A DNA stretch of 64,000 nt from Clostridium aquiflavi (GCF_031344075.1 NZ_JAVJAN010000024.1:3089-67088); one strand, 5' to 3'. Counted from the first letter of the stretch, positions 8,934-18,170 are shown. Program-made: numbers and translations. Notes: generated by a model from the letters alone, not told the origin.

Positions 8934-10832
8934 TTATCTAAACTTAATATTATATTTTTTGATTTTTGCATATAATGTGCTTCTATTTATACCTAAAATT
9001 TTGCAGGATTTAGTAATATTCCCCTTACAATTATTTAAGCAAACTCTTATTGCTCTTTCTTCTAATTCTTCTAATGAGAACATATCATATTGTAAATCTA
9101 TATTGCTACAATTAGACTCTTCTTTAACTGGTTTTTTATTTTCAAAACTAAAAGAAGTATTTCCATCCATATTTATAATATTCTCAATACAATTTTCTAA
9201 TTCTCTAATATTTCCTGGCCAATCATAATTTAATAGATTATTATATAGATTTTTGTCAATTGTTGGAATACATTTTTCTAATTTAATAGATTTTATTTCC
9301 AAAAAATGTTCTATAAGAATTTTTATATCACCAACTCGTTCTCTTAATGAGGGAACATATATTGGAATTACACGTAATCTATAATATAAATCTTCTCTAA
9401 AAGTTCCTTTTTCTACTTCATTTTTTAAGTTTTTGTTAGTTGCAGCAATAATTCTCACATTTACATTAATACATTTATTTCCACCTATTCTAGTAATACA
9501 TCCTTCTTGCAAGACCCGTAAAAGATTTATCTGCATATCTAATGGCATTTCTCCTATTTCATCTAAAAATAGTGTTCCTCCATTTGCAAGTTCAAATTTC
9601 CCTGCGCATCCTCCTCTTTTAGCTCCAGTAAAAGCTCCTTCTTCATATCCAAATAACTCACTCTCTATTAAGCTTTTAGGTATTGCTCCACAATTTATTG
9701 CAACAAAACTACAGTCTCTTCTATTACTATTATTGTGAATAGATTGAGCTATAAGTTCTTTTCCTGTTCCGCTTTCTCCTTGAATGAGTACTGTAGAAGG
9801 ACTATTAGCTATATTTTTCGCTTGTTCTTTTAACTTTAGGATTTGCTCACTTTTGCCAATTATATCATTAAACGTGTATTGGGCTGTTCTACCTGTATAC
9901 TTATTAACTAAATTATATACATTTTTCATATCTTTAAATATACATACAATACCACTTATATTTCTTTCTTTATCTTTTATTGGATATACATTCAAATTAA
10001 ACCTTTTCTTTTTATTCGAATATGTAATTTCTATATTTTCATATGCTCTTCCACTTTTAAGATGATCAAATATTTCTTCCCAATTATCTAAAATAGAATC
10101 TACATTCTTATTTATAACATCTTTTTCTTTTATATTTAACATATCACATGCACTGTTGTTTATAGCTTTCACTATACCTTCTATGTCTACAGCAAAAATC
10201 CCTAAATTTAACGAATTCATAACTTTATTTAAATATTGATGTGCTTTAAATAACTCTTTTTGAGTCTTTTCAACCTTCAATTGATTTTCAATTGATTTTA
10301 CAGCTGCCACTACAAGTCCTAAAGTATGAGGGTGGGCTAATTGACGTCGACCAGTTAAATTTAAACAGCCAATTATATCTTTTTTTTCATTATGAATAAC
10401 GGCAGAAGAGCATGTCCAAATGTGAAAAGCTTTTATAAAATGTTCTTCGCCCAGAATCTGAATTGAGGAATTTTCATAAAGGGCAGTTCCTATACCATTA
10501 GTTCCGGCACTTCTTTCACTCATATCTGTTCCTTCTACAATTCCAACTTTAATCTGATCTATTATTATATCTTCATCACCTATAATAGTAAGAACAACTC
10601 CATTTTTATCTGTAAGATATAATGAAAATCCTGATCCTCTTAAAAAGTCATAAAGTATTTCCATAAATGGTCTAGCTATATTTATTAACTCACAGTTTTT
10701 TCTTATCAATATATTAAGTTCTTTATTTTTAAGTATTCTTGAAGGATTATGAATATTGTTTCCCACGCCATATTTAATACACCTTTCATGTGATCTATTT
10801 AATATTTCTTGGTATGTATTTTCTTCAAACAT
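8934..10832 (-). CDS. Sigma-54-dependent transcriptional activator (GAF-PAS-AAA+-Fis)
   Basis: Enhancer-binding regulator of the AcoR type, 632 residues. An N-terminal sensor region (about 1-190, GAF-like), a PAS domain (about 200-310), an AAA+ domain with Walker A GESGTGKE, sigma-54 contact loop GAFTGA and Walker B TLFLDEIGEM, and a C-terminal Fis-type helix-turn-helix ending NITKSCKILGINRSTLYAKI. It sits directly upstream of adh with palindromic sites and a -24/-12 promoter in between, so it most likely activates adh. This matches the described sigma-54 control of the secondary alcohol dehydrogenase in C. beijerinckii by a regulator called StsR; orthology is inferred. ATG has a GGAGG site. 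Confidence 0.93.
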   Translation of the reverse strand: MFEENTYQEILNRSHERCIKYGVGNNIHNPSRILKNKELNILIRKNCELINIARPFMEILYDFLRGSGFSLYLTDKNGVVLTIIGDEDIIIDQIKVGIVEGTDMSERSAGTNGIGTALYENSSIQILGEEHFIKAFHIWTCSSAVIHNEKKDIIGCLNLTGRRQLAHPHTLGLVVAAVKSIENQLKVEKTQKELFKAHQYLNKVMNSLNLGIFAVDIEGIVKAINNSACDMLNIKEKDVINKNVDSILDNWEEIFDHLKSGRAYENIEITYSNKKKRFNLNVYPIKDKERNISGIVCIFKDMKNVYNLVNKYTGRTAQYTFNDIIGKSEQILKLKEQAKNIANSPSTVLIQGESGTGKELIAQSIHNNSNRRDCSFVAINCGAIPKSLIESELFGYEEGAFTGAKRGGCAGKFELANGGTLFLDEIGEMPLDMQINLLRVLQEGCITRIGGNKCINVNVRIIAATNKNLKNEVEKGTFREDLYYRLRVIPIYVPSLRERVGDIKILIEHFLEIKSIKLEKCIPTIDKNLYNNLLNYDWPGNIRELENCIENIINMDGNTSFSFENKKPVKEESNCSNIDLQYDMFSLEELEERAIRVCLNNCKGNITKSCKILGINRSTLYAKIKKYNIKFR

Positions 10833-11109
10833 TTAATCTTACCTCCACACTATTGATTTATAATATATTATCTATTTTTATAAATTTTAGCTTACATACA
10901 ATATTGTAACTCAATAATAATATTTCATCCAATAAATAGCATATCCACTTTTTAAAATTAAATTTAATCTTAGTAAAACTTATTTTAACTAGATATATAA
11001 ATAAAAGTTGTTTTAAGGCAAGAACTCTTCAGATGTGTTAATTAACCCAAATGATTAAGATATATCTAAAAAATCTTATAAGTTGATAAATACTAATTTT
11101 CTAAACTGC
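10833..11109. other. Intergenic region, no gene seen
   Basis: AT-rich spacer between the regulator gene and the structured RNA gene. It must hold the regulator's promoter (a weak TTGAGT / TAAAAT pair near 10890-10915 on the minus strand has a poor 19-nt spacing). No other convincing element. Confidence 0.5.
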
Positions 11110-11144
11110 AAAAAGAGCAAACATTTTACCAATGTTTGCTCTTT
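11110..11144 (-). terminator. Terminator of the structured RNA
   Basis: 14-bp perfect stem (11112-11125 with 11131-11144), loop of 5, then TTTTT on the minus strand. Confidence 0.9.
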
Positions 11145-11311
11145 CCCAGTAACTGATTTTTAAGTTGTCCGCCAACTGGGTACGCCGTACGTCGTACATT
11201 GCTTCAGGGATTTTTACGTTGCCCATCACAACTGCATACCTATTTCTGATATGCTCCTCTGCCGGATTTAAGTGTCAGTTCACTTAAGATAAATTGTTTA
11301 ACCTTTATCTT
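11111..11311 (-). ncRNA. Structured non-coding RNA of unassigned class
   Basis: About 200 nt on the minus strand, clearly less AT-rich than its surroundings, with no open reading frame. It has its own promoter upstream and ends in a perfect 14-bp terminator hairpin with a T-run. Several helices are visible: AAGATAAA/TTTATCTT, AAGTG/CACTT, GCATA/TATGC, GTTG/CAAC, CCCAGT/ACTGGG and a GTACGACGTACGGCGTAC segment. No TPP, SAM, cyclic-di-GMP, T-box, 6S, SRP or RNase P signature was recognised. A raiA-motif-like RNA is possible by size and complexity, but no raiA or comFC gene adjoins. Confidence 0.75.
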
Positions 11312-11317
11312 GAGTTC

Positions 11318-11346
11318 ATTATACAGCAGCTTGTAATTGATTACAA
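11318..11346 (-). promoter_or_regulatory. Sigma-A promoter of the structured RNA
   Basis: TTGTAA (11346-11341), 17-nt spacer, consensus TATAAT (11323-11318) on the minus strand; start point predicted near 11311. Confidence 0.8.
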
Positions 11347-11378
11347 TACTTTTTTTAAAAATTTAAATTAAATTTTTA

Positions 11379-11582
11379 TTATTCTATATTATGTCCTGTA
11401 TGATAAATACAATTTCTAATTTTTGATGGTGTTGCAGGACTATTGTATATTATTTCAACACTTTCTCTTGCGGCATCAATACACACTTGATTTACACCTT
11501 CTATTTTTATTAATGCATTCTTAACTTGCGTTTTCATGTTAGAATTTGATAAACCTTGAATAATATAATGTTCTCTTTCCAT
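11379..11582 (-). CDS. HMA-like (ferredoxin-fold) small protein lacking the CxxC metal site
   Basis: 67 residues with the beta-alpha-beta spacing of heavy-metal-associated domains: an YIIQGLS strand, a helix MKTQVKNALIKIEGV, VCIDAARESVEIIY, then PSKIRNCIYHTGHNIE. The place of the metal-binding GMxCxxC is taken by GLSNSNM, so both cysteines are missing. The remaining cysteines (VCID, RNCI) are elsewhere. It may be a regulatory or protein-binding derivative rather than a copper chaperone. The ATG has an AGGAGAG site. Confidence 0.7.
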   Translation of the reverse strand: MEREHYIIQGLSNSNMKTQVKNALIKIEGVNQVCIDAARESVEIIYNSPATPSKIRNCIYHTGHNIE

Positions 11583-11847
11583 ACTAATCTCTCCTTACTA
11601 TAAAAGTACTTATAAAAATAGTATGTACATAAAATATTAATTATATTTACTTGTATATAATTTAATTCTAATTCAATGCTAAATAAATTTATATCTAATC
11701 ATTTTCATTATATATTTATCTTATTTTACTGTTTTATTCTATAATTCTATAAAATAAAAGGACTAAGTAGTCTTCCTTAATCCTTCATTTTAAGCAAACT
11801 TTATTAAACTTTGAGTTGTTTAATAGAATTTTTCTAGGTTTGGGTCA

Positions 11848-12453
11848 TTAAGACAGTTTATCTAAAAAATTTTTTAAAATATTTGCTGTAATTCCCCATA
11901 TAACATAGTCTTTATATTTATAAAAAAGTGAAATATATTTACCTTCTTTAAATCTATAATCTTTTCCATTAAAAATTAAATCGTATGGGAAATCATCAGA
12001 TCTAGTCACAGTTAATTTACCCATTGATTTTAATGGATTATATGAAAGTAAATATTGAAGAGGTATATAAAATACATGATCTACTTCACTTTCATTTATA
12101 GACAATTTATTAATATTATTTACTATTCCTAGAAAAGTATGAATTATCATTCCATCATGCCTTATAGTAAGATCTAATTCATTTATTATTTTAATGTCTT
12201 TAATTCCTAGTTCCTCATAAAATTCTCTAATACCTGCTTCTTTTGGTGTTTCATTATTATCTATTCTGCCACCTGGAAAACATATGTCTCCTGGTTGAGC
12301 ATTTAATTTTTTTGATCTTAATTCAAATAATATATGTACTTCTCCATCTATTTCTACTAAAGGTATTATTACAGAAGCTCTCTTGTCTTTTTCCCATCCA
12401 TTTATATAAGGGCTTAATTTTTCAATTCTATTTATTATTTTATTTATATTCAT
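11848..12453 (-). CDS. Nudix hydrolase, coenzyme A pyrophosphatase-like (NudL/YeaB)
   Basis: 201 residues with a complete Nudix box: GGRIDNNETPKEAGIREFYE then ELGI, preceded by CFP as in the CoA pyrophosphatase subfamily (FPGGR). Such enzymes cleave CoA to 3',5'-ADP and phosphopantetheine with Mg or Mn. The N-terminal RASVIIPLVEIDGEVHILFE strand and a C-terminal helical part agree with NudL-like proteins. Substrate remains inferred. Standalone gene. Confidence 0.85.
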   Translation of the reverse strand: MNINKIINRIEKLSPYINGWEKDKRASVIIPLVEIDGEVHILFELRSKKLNAQPGDICFPGGRIDNNETPKEAGIREFYEELGIKDIKIINELDLTIRHDGMIIHTFLGIVNNINKLSINESEVDHVFYIPLQYLLSYNPLKSMGKLTVTRSDDFPYDLIFNGKDYRFKEGKYISLFYKYKDYVIWGITANILKNFLDKLS

Positions 12454-12641
12454 ATTTATTCTCCATTTTTAATATTAGTTTTAAGAAAAACAATTATATT
12501 TTAATTATATGCAATTAATTCTAATTACATAAATTTAAAACAAAAATAATTTTATGCTAAGATTTATTTTAAACTATAGTATAAAAGTAATATATTTATA
12601 TCTATTTTATATCTATAATTTTTTCTTATCAATAACAAAAT

Positions 12642-12683
12642 AAAAGCATGGACAAAACTCAATTTATTAAGATCCATGCTTTT
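12642..12683 (-). terminator. Terminator downstream of the L,D-transpeptidase gene
   Basis: AAAAGCATGGA (12642-12652) pairs with TCCATGCTTTT (12673-12683), with T-rich sequence beyond on the minus strand. Confidence 0.75.
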
Positions 12684-12707
12684 GAAATAAGTTGGATAAA
12701 ATTATAT

Positions 12708-13199
12708 TTAACTTATTACAACTTTAGTTGCTTCGGGAATATTATCCCAGATCCATTTTGCATTTATTTTATTTAGCCTAATACAACCATCAGATAAAGC
12801 CTTTCCTAATCTTCCATCTCTAATTGATCCATCTAAATTATATATTATAGAGTGAAATAAATAGTTTCCCTTAAATTGTGTATAATACCAACACTTATAC
12901 CCCTTATTCACTCCAAAATATAAGCCTTTCACTCCAATTGTAAAAGTTCCGGTAGGAGTAGGTGTTTCTTTTTTACCAATTGTACATAAATAACTATGAA
13001 CTATTTTCCATTTTCCTTTACTTCCATTAAATATATTTACTTTGAAATTTTTTAAATCTACCCATATAATATATTGAGTTTTACTTGAAAAGTTATTTAG
13101 ATTAACATAGTTAGTAACAATAGTTTCATAATTTGCTCCTGCACCATCAATAAAATTCTTCCTATTGTATATTAAAAGTTTATTAAAAAAATCCTTCAT
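12708..13199 (-). CDS. L,D-transpeptidase (YkuD) domain protein without visible export signal
   Basis: 163 residues with the YkuD catalytic signature: TPTGTF, then FHSIIYNLDG and SDGCIRL, where the cysteine is the nucleophile forming 3-3 cross-links in peptidoglycan. The core starts at QYIIWVDLKNFKVNIFNGSK. The ATG at 13199 is preferred over one 18 nt upstream because AAGGAT lies 8 nt before it. Unusually, the 40 residues before the domain (MKDFFNKLLIYNRK...) show no signal peptide or transmembrane helix, although the enzyme normally works outside the membrane. Confidence 0.85.
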   Translation of the reverse strand: MKDFFNKLLIYNRKNFIDGAGANYETIVTNYVNLNNFSSKTQYIIWVDLKNFKVNIFNGSKGKWKIVHSYLCTIGKKETPTPTGTFTIGVKGLYFGVNKGYKCWYYTQFKGNYLFHSIIYNLDGSIRDGRLGKALSDGCIRLNKINAKWIWDNIPEATKVVIS

Positions 13200-13282
13200 T
13201 ACGATTATCCTTAACAATTATTCTTAAAATAGTATATGAATGATTTAAAAAATGTATAAAGCCTAATTAATCTTAATTATTT

Positions 13283-14056
13283 TTATTTACAGCTTTGTTT
13301 TGATAGTTTTATCTGTTTTTTTAAATAATTTTTTGTTATTTTAGAAGTGTATACTTTTAATTTTAAAGCTTTAGATATCTCTATTTTATATTTTTTATTT
13401 TTTATATATTCCTTTAATTCTTTTATTGTATGACATTCAGTTTCAAAGCATGTCTTTACAGTACCAAGTTGTACTGGATAATGACTATCACTTCCTGTTA
13501 CATAGGGTATATTTAAAATTTTTGATAAATTTGCTACTTCATTCTCTACAATCTCAATACCTCTTTTATAAATATCTTTTGTATTTAAATCTAGTGCATC
13601 CAATCTCTCTAAATACTTTTTAGGCTGTAAGTATAATTTGTGATTTTCTCTATAAGGATGGCTGCCTATAATTAAGCATTCATATTTTTCACCTAAATCT
13701 AGTAGTTTTCCAAAAGGAATAAAATTATTTTTTTTAACATGAGGTTCAAGAGCAGTTCTAATTTTTAATATAGAATCTCTGTTTCCTGATACTATGACAT
13801 GACCGCCATATCTTATATCTACTTCCATACCAATAAAAACTGAAAACCCATTAACAATATATCTATCTCCATCATATTCATAGTTATTTTCTAAATAAGA
13901 GTATGAAGACATTAGATCAACTGCATTAAAATGTTCACATAAAATAAATCCATCCAAGCCATTTTCTTTTGCATATTCTATTCCTAACAAAAATAATTCA
14001 GGATCAAAATTAAGTTTTTTACTAAGAATACCATGTACATGGAAATCTATATTCAT
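13283..14056 (-). CDS. PHP-domain metal-dependent phosphoesterase
   Basis: 257 residues with PHP motifs in order: DFHVHG (His6, His8), CEHFN, GMEVDIRYGGH, GSHPYR and GSDSHYP, which together form the metal-binding histidine/aspartate site. Related proteins act as nucleases or phosphoesterases on small molecules; the substrate is unknown. The C-terminal 40 residues are lysine-rich and outside the domain. Single gene. Confidence 0.85.
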   Translation of the reverse strand: MNIDFHVHGILSKKLNFDPELFLLGIEYAKENGLDGFILCEHFNAVDLMSSYSYLENNYEYDGDRYIVNGFSVFIGMEVDIRYGGHVIVSGNRDSILKIRTALEPHVKKNNFIPFGKLLDLGEKYECLIIGSHPYRENHKLYLQPKKYLERLDALDLNTKDIYKRGIEIVENEVANLSKILNIPYVTGSDSHYPVQLGTVKTCFETECHTIKELKEYIKNKKYKIEISKALKLKVYTSKITKNYLKKQIKLSKQSCK

Positions 14057-14170
14057 GATTTATCTCCTTAATTTAGTACTTAAATACAGTTATTTAAATT
14101 AATACTATAATACATGAATATGTATTAAATTAATTATTGTCACACCATATTTTATGAAAACATAAAGTGA

Positions 14171-14791
14171 CTATAGAAGGTTTATACCCTCAACTCTAAA
14201 TCCAATTTCTTTATTAGCTAGCCTATAGCTCTCTCTTATTATTTCTTCCTCACTAGCTTCATTTCCTAATAAACTATCTATTGTAAGTTGAGCTCTATTG
14301 CTAAAGTATTTATCCAAAAGATTTTTTTCTATATCTTCTTGTGTTCCTATAGAATGATCATCCAATATATGTTTAACATTAAATCCTTTATCTCTTAAAG
14401 CTCTTCCAACAAGTATACTCCTGTGGCATCTTATTGGGTCTTGCATAGCTCCAAGTAATACTATTCTATAACCTTTATTTATTCCATTCTTTAGTCTATC
14501 TATACCTTTGAGAAAAGAAGATTCATTAACTACTCTTTCGAAATCTGCATATCCTTCCCCAGTATAAGATATTTTTAAACTTCGATTAGCAGCGAATTCT
14601 TCTGCCATATAAATATATATAAATCCTGCTTGTGTTAAAGCTTTTTGTATTGTCTCTTTGTTAAATTGAACATTATACTTAGAGTATGGAATCCCTCTTA
14701 TATCAACAACAGTATCAATATCATAATGCTTTAGCATATAAATTAATCTTTCTAAAGAGTAGTTAGAATGTCCTATTGTGTATATTTTCAT
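14171..14791 (-). CDS. DUF488 family protein
   Basis: 206 residues. Begins IYTIGHSNYSLERLIYMLKHYDIDTVVDIRG..P, the DUF488 start, and contains the conserved CHR motif in DPIRCHRS. Cytosolic, function unknown; related to a fold proposed for nucleic-acid-associated proteins. A GGAGGAATAAT site precedes the ATG. Confidence 0.88.
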   Translation of the reverse strand: MKIYTIGHSNYSLERLIYMLKHYDIDTVVDIRGIPYSKYNVQFNKETIQKALTQAGFIYIYMAEEFAANRSLKISYTGEGYADFERVVNESSFLKGIDRLKNGINKGYRIVLLGAMQDPIRCHRSILVGRALRDKGFNVKHILDDHSIGTQEDIEKNLLDKYFSNRAQLTIDSLLGNEASEEEIIRESYRLANKEIGFRVEGINLL

Positions 14792-15109
14792 ATTATTCCT
14801 CCTTTATTTTTGAACAATTTGACTTTTATGATTTTTTAGTTTTTCTCGATAACCATTTTCAACTTATCAACATACTTTTTTCTATAATGCTTTTATTAAA
14901 TTCATCACTTATTTTTTACTCAATAACTCATATTAATTACTAATATCTCATAACATTTTATACTAAAATATATTAAATATATATAAAAAGTAAAGTTATG
15001 TTATATGCGTACGATAATAAGTAAGTAGAATTTGTTAAGCTATTATAAAAGGATCTCTTTATTTTTTATATAACTTAACAGATCATTTAATTACATAGGG
15101 GGATTAATA
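14792..15109. other. Intergenic region between divergent genes
   Basis: AT-rich, holds the promoters for the DUF488 gene and the lipoprotein gene. I see no clear conserved promoter pair or structured element; the only strong signal is the GGGGGA ribosome binding site at about 15098. Confidence 0.45.
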
Positions 15110-15766
15110 ATGAAAAATTTTAAAAAACTTATTACAGTACTTTTATCTACTTTAATGTTAGTGACTATGATAGCAGGATGTGGTAAAAAGACTGAAACAC
15201 CAGAAAAATTTGCTGAAGCATTTCACCACTTAACAATTTATGGAGATACAAGTGCTCTAACATCTCTAGGCCTTAATGATGAGGAAGCAAACACATTAAA
15301 CACACAACTTGAACAAACATTTAAGGATGCAATTAAAAATAATCTAAATTCTGCTGGCTTATCATTTACAGATGATAACATAAATAATATTTTTGAAGCT
15401 CAATTAAATGCTCAAAAAAGAACAACTTGTACTATAGAACCAGTATCAAGTGATGCTGAAACTGCAGTTGTAAAAATAAAAACAACTCATGTTGATATAG
15501 TAGGTCTTGATGAAAAAGCTGCTAATGATGCAATGACTGAAGTACAAAATATGAATATTACAGATAGAAAAACAGCATTAAATAAATTATCTGAACTTTA
15601 TATTTCAAAGTTAATAGAAAACTGTACTGGTGCAGAACCATCATCAGACACTGTAGAAAATACATTTGCGTTTAAAAAAGTAACTGATGATAAAAATAGA
15701 AAAGTATGGGTTCCTGATAACCCTGTTACATTTGGAAATAAATTAGCAACTATGGTAACTCGATAA
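15110..15766 (+). CDS. DUF5105-like lipoprotein
   Basis: 218 residues. Signal peptide of type II: KK, a hydrophobic stretch LITVLLSTLMLVTM and lipobox IAGC with the lipid-modified Cys24. The mature domain is helical then beta, with TTCTIEPVSSDAETAVVKIKTTHV in the middle, the pattern of DUF5105 lipoproteins common in clostridia. Anchored on the outer face of the membrane; role unknown. Transcribed alone and ended by a GC-rich hairpin. Confidence 0.82.
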   Translation: MKNFKKLITVLLSTLMLVTMIAGCGKKTETPEKFAEAFHHLTIYGDTSALTSLGLNDEEANTLNTQLEQTFKDAIKNNLNSAGLSFTDDNINNIFEAQLNAQKRTTCTIEPVSSDAETAVVKIKTTHVDIVGLDEKAANDAMTEVQNMNITDRKTALNKLSELYISKLIENCTGAEPSSDTVENTFAFKKVTDDKNRKVWVPDNPVTFGNKLATMVTR

Positions 15767-15794
15767 TATAAAAAAATATTTAAGTGGATGAATT

Positions 15795-15822
15795 GGGGCT
15801 GCTGCATTTTTGCAACAGCCCC
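15795..15822 (+). terminator. GC-rich terminator shared by convergent genes
   Basis: GGGGCTG(C)TGCA pairs with TGCA(A)CAGCCCC. It lies between the convergent lipoprotein and beta-amylase genes and could serve both. Confidence 0.8.
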
Positions 15823-15847
15823 TTAACATTAAATAATTATTATTTTT

Positions 15848-17494
15848 TTAATTATTCCAACTAAAATTATATGATCCTCCACCTATTGGAACAGTATAAG
15901 AATGATTACTTCCATTTTCCCAAATTACTTTTCCATTGCTATCCTTCTTTATAGCTTTAAATTCATAATTATTACCTTCAGCAAGATTTACAGTTACTAC
16001 TGCTTTTCCATCTTTATAATCAAATTGTGATGGATATAATCCAGTAGTCCAATCAGCCATTTCCCATCCATCTCCTGTTAAATATAAACTTTCTCCATTT
16101 CTTAAGTTAACATTATCTACTGTAAATGTTACAGGAACAGGTTTTTTTACAACAATATTTGCAAAAGAATCAAGTTCAGCTTTTACTGTACCATCATTAT
16201 TAAAAAGATTTCCAAATCTTAAAAGAGTAAATCCTGAAAAATTATAATTATATAACATTTCAGCGCAATTTTCATATGATTGATTATTATCTTTAATATC
16301 TAATGCATTTTCTCCAAAGATTTTCATACCTTTTTCTTTAGCTAAATTTGCAACATTTATAATCAGGCTTTTTGGTTCTGAATAAAATGGATCTTTATAT
16401 GCATCTGAATCATTCATCTCAAGGCATGTAAAAGTTAAATCAAGATTTGATTCTTTAAATTCATCGAGCAAAGAGCTATAATTATAATAACCTGCACAAT
16501 ACTCTGTAGAACGTGGCATGCTTGGACTATTAATAAGCCAATGTACACCAGATACTTTTGCTCCTATTCTAACATTAAAAATTGGGTCAAAGTTTTCATG
16601 TGCAATTGAAGCTATTTTATCCAAATGTTTTTCAAGAACTCCTTGATACCATTTTAAAAAGTCTTTTCCGTAAGTTGTCTTATAACCATTCTCAAAAAAG
16701 TTATCTCCATCAGTAGGAGGAGTTATTTCTTCAAAACTTGTTAAATTTGTATTCCAAGCATCATTAACAGAAGAAATAGTTGTATACTTATTTTTTATTG
16801 AATTTTGAAAATCTGATACAGCTGCATCACTATAGCATTGCAAATATCCACGTTCTGGATACTTCCAGTTTAATGCTATATTATAAGATGGAAATCTTAA
16901 TTCACCTGAAGGACCACCAGAAAGGTAAACTTTAGTTATAATATCTTTATAGTCACTAAAGTTTGATGCAAATGAAGCATAAAGTTCATCATATTGCTTT
17001 TCAATTCCAGACCACCAAGGACTAAGAGATTCTTTATCCCAACGTCCTATTTCATCTTTAAATTGCATATTATCAACTGTATCTTGTGTCCATAACCATG
17101 AAGGTAGCGGTCTATATGCTGAATCATTTACATTGCTACCACATTCATGCGTAGATATAATAGGAACCCATTTTAATCCTGATTCACGAACAACATTTGC
17201 ATATGTTTTATAATAATTCCAGTCAAATTGATTATCACCTTGACATTCAACATCACCCCACCATACATCTGTGGTAAGAGCGTATATCCCCTTATTTTTA
17301 AGAGTTATTAGTTGTTCTTTAAACTTGTCCCAATCATTTATCTTATCTAATGGAGCCATTACATAAGCTTTGTAATTTGTGTTAATAGATGATGCATAAA
17401 TACAAGTATTAGAAGATAAATTTAACGTAACCGTTATCATTAAAACTAATACAAATCCTAAAATTTTTTTTAATTTTTTATTCATAAATTTCAT
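15848..17494 (-). CDS. Secreted beta-amylase (GH14) with C-terminal CBM20
   Basis: Releases beta-maltose from the non-reducing ends of starch, outside the cell. 548 residues: signal peptide (KKLKK, hydrophobic core to about residue 33, cleavage near IYA-SS), GH14 barrel (about 38-450) and a starch-binding CBM20 (about 455-548, with TFTVDNVNLRNGESLYLTGD and the tryptophan-rich GWEMADWTTG). The two catalytic glutamates are visible in GGPSGELRFPSY and FTCLEMNDSD. The start has an AAGGGGG site. A cre-like sequence about 270 nt upstream suggests catabolite repression. Confidence 0.95.
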   Translation of the reverse strand: MKFMNKKLKKILGFVLVLMITVTLNLSSNTCIYASSINTNYKAYVMAPLDKINDWDKFKEQLITLKNKGIYALTTDVWWGDVECQGDNQFDWNYYKTYANVVRESGLKWVPIISTHECGSNVNDSAYRPLPSWLWTQDTVDNMQFKDEIGRWDKESLSPWWSGIEKQYDELYASFASNFSDYKDIITKVYLSGGPSGELRFPSYNIALNWKYPERGYLQCYSDAAVSDFQNSIKNKYTTISSVNDAWNTNLTSFEEITPPTDGDNFFENGYKTTYGKDFLKWYQGVLEKHLDKIASIAHENFDPIFNVRIGAKVSGVHWLINSPSMPRSTEYCAGYYNYSSLLDEFKESNLDLTFTCLEMNDSDAYKDPFYSEPKSLIINVANLAKEKGMKIFGENALDIKDNNQSYENCAEMLYNYNFSGFTLLRFGNLFNNDGTVKAELDSFANIVVKKPVPVTFTVDNVNLRNGESLYLTGDGWEMADWTTGLYPSQFDYKDGKAVVTVNLAEGNNYEFKAIKKDSNGKVIWENGSNHSYTVPIGGGSYNFSWNN

Positions 17495-17764
17495 TTTTTA
17501 TTTCCCCCTTTATTTTTATTTAACTCTTTAAAATCAGTATTTAAACTATTTATTATTTATACCCCCTTCCCTAGTTATCTATTGATACAAGCTATATTGA
17601 GTAAATTTTAAAAAATATACTGGTTTCATAATTAAAACAAGATCATTAGTATTTTCTTTATTTAAATGGTTATTTTATTAAAAGAATACGCTAATTAATA
17701 TGTTATTTATTATAAAATATTAACATTATTTTGCATTAATTAAGAATATTAAGTTTAAGCTTTA

Positions 17765-17778
17765 TGCAAACGTTTGCT
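17765..17778. promoter_or_regulatory. CcpA-type cre site
   Basis: TGCAAACGTTTGCT fits the catabolite-responsive element TGNAANCGNTNNCA except for the last base and contains a perfect GCAAACGTTTGC palindrome. It is the only such site seen in the leader of the beta-amylase gene, a classic carbon-repressed target. Confidence 0.65.
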
Positions 17779-18142
17779 TTGATAATTAAAAAAATATACT
17801 ATAATGATTATTTTAATTTTAAGACATTATAATATGTAAAGATAAATTAATTACAAATATAATTAATACCTATTATGGTAATTTATTGAATAATATAATG
17901 ATACCTAAAAATGTAATAAAATTCAAGAGATAATTATATTTAATGTTCATTTTATAGATTAATACCTTATTCTCTATCTTTAACAAGTTTTTCAAGCAAA
18001 AGTATCTAGTAGTTTCCCTCTCTTCATATAAAGTAACATTTTTGCTTATATTATATATCTAGGTACTAATAATATTATTTATAGATACTAAGACATTTAT
18101 TATATAAATTCTAAATATGAAATTGTGATACCCGATAATATA

Positions 18143-18163
18143 GCGAACAAAAAAAGTGTTCGC
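18143..18163 (-). terminator. Hairpin after fliB
   Basis: GCGAACA / TGTTCGC stem, loop CTTTTTT on the minus strand. It lies 8 nt past the fliB stop, but there is no T-run after the stem, so termination is only probable. Confidence 0.5.
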
Positions 18164-18170
18164 CTTAATG

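Larger units (their letters stand above)
17495..18170. other. Long AT-rich intergenic region upstream of the beta-amylase gene
   Basis: 676 nt, well above 80% A+T by eye. It contains a cre-like site (17765-17778) and a hairpin at 18143-18163. No coding sequence or structured RNA is supported in the rest. Confidence 0.6.

Noticed and set aside
11170..11200. Resemblance of the GTACG-rich part of the structured RNA to group II intron domain V
   Set aside because: No domain V/VI hairpin pair and no reverse transcriptase gene nearby; the element has its own promoter and terminator.
11760..11785. Terminator behind the Nudix gene (GGACTAAGTAGTCTTCC)
   Set aside because: The stem is short with almost no loop; too weak to list as a feature.
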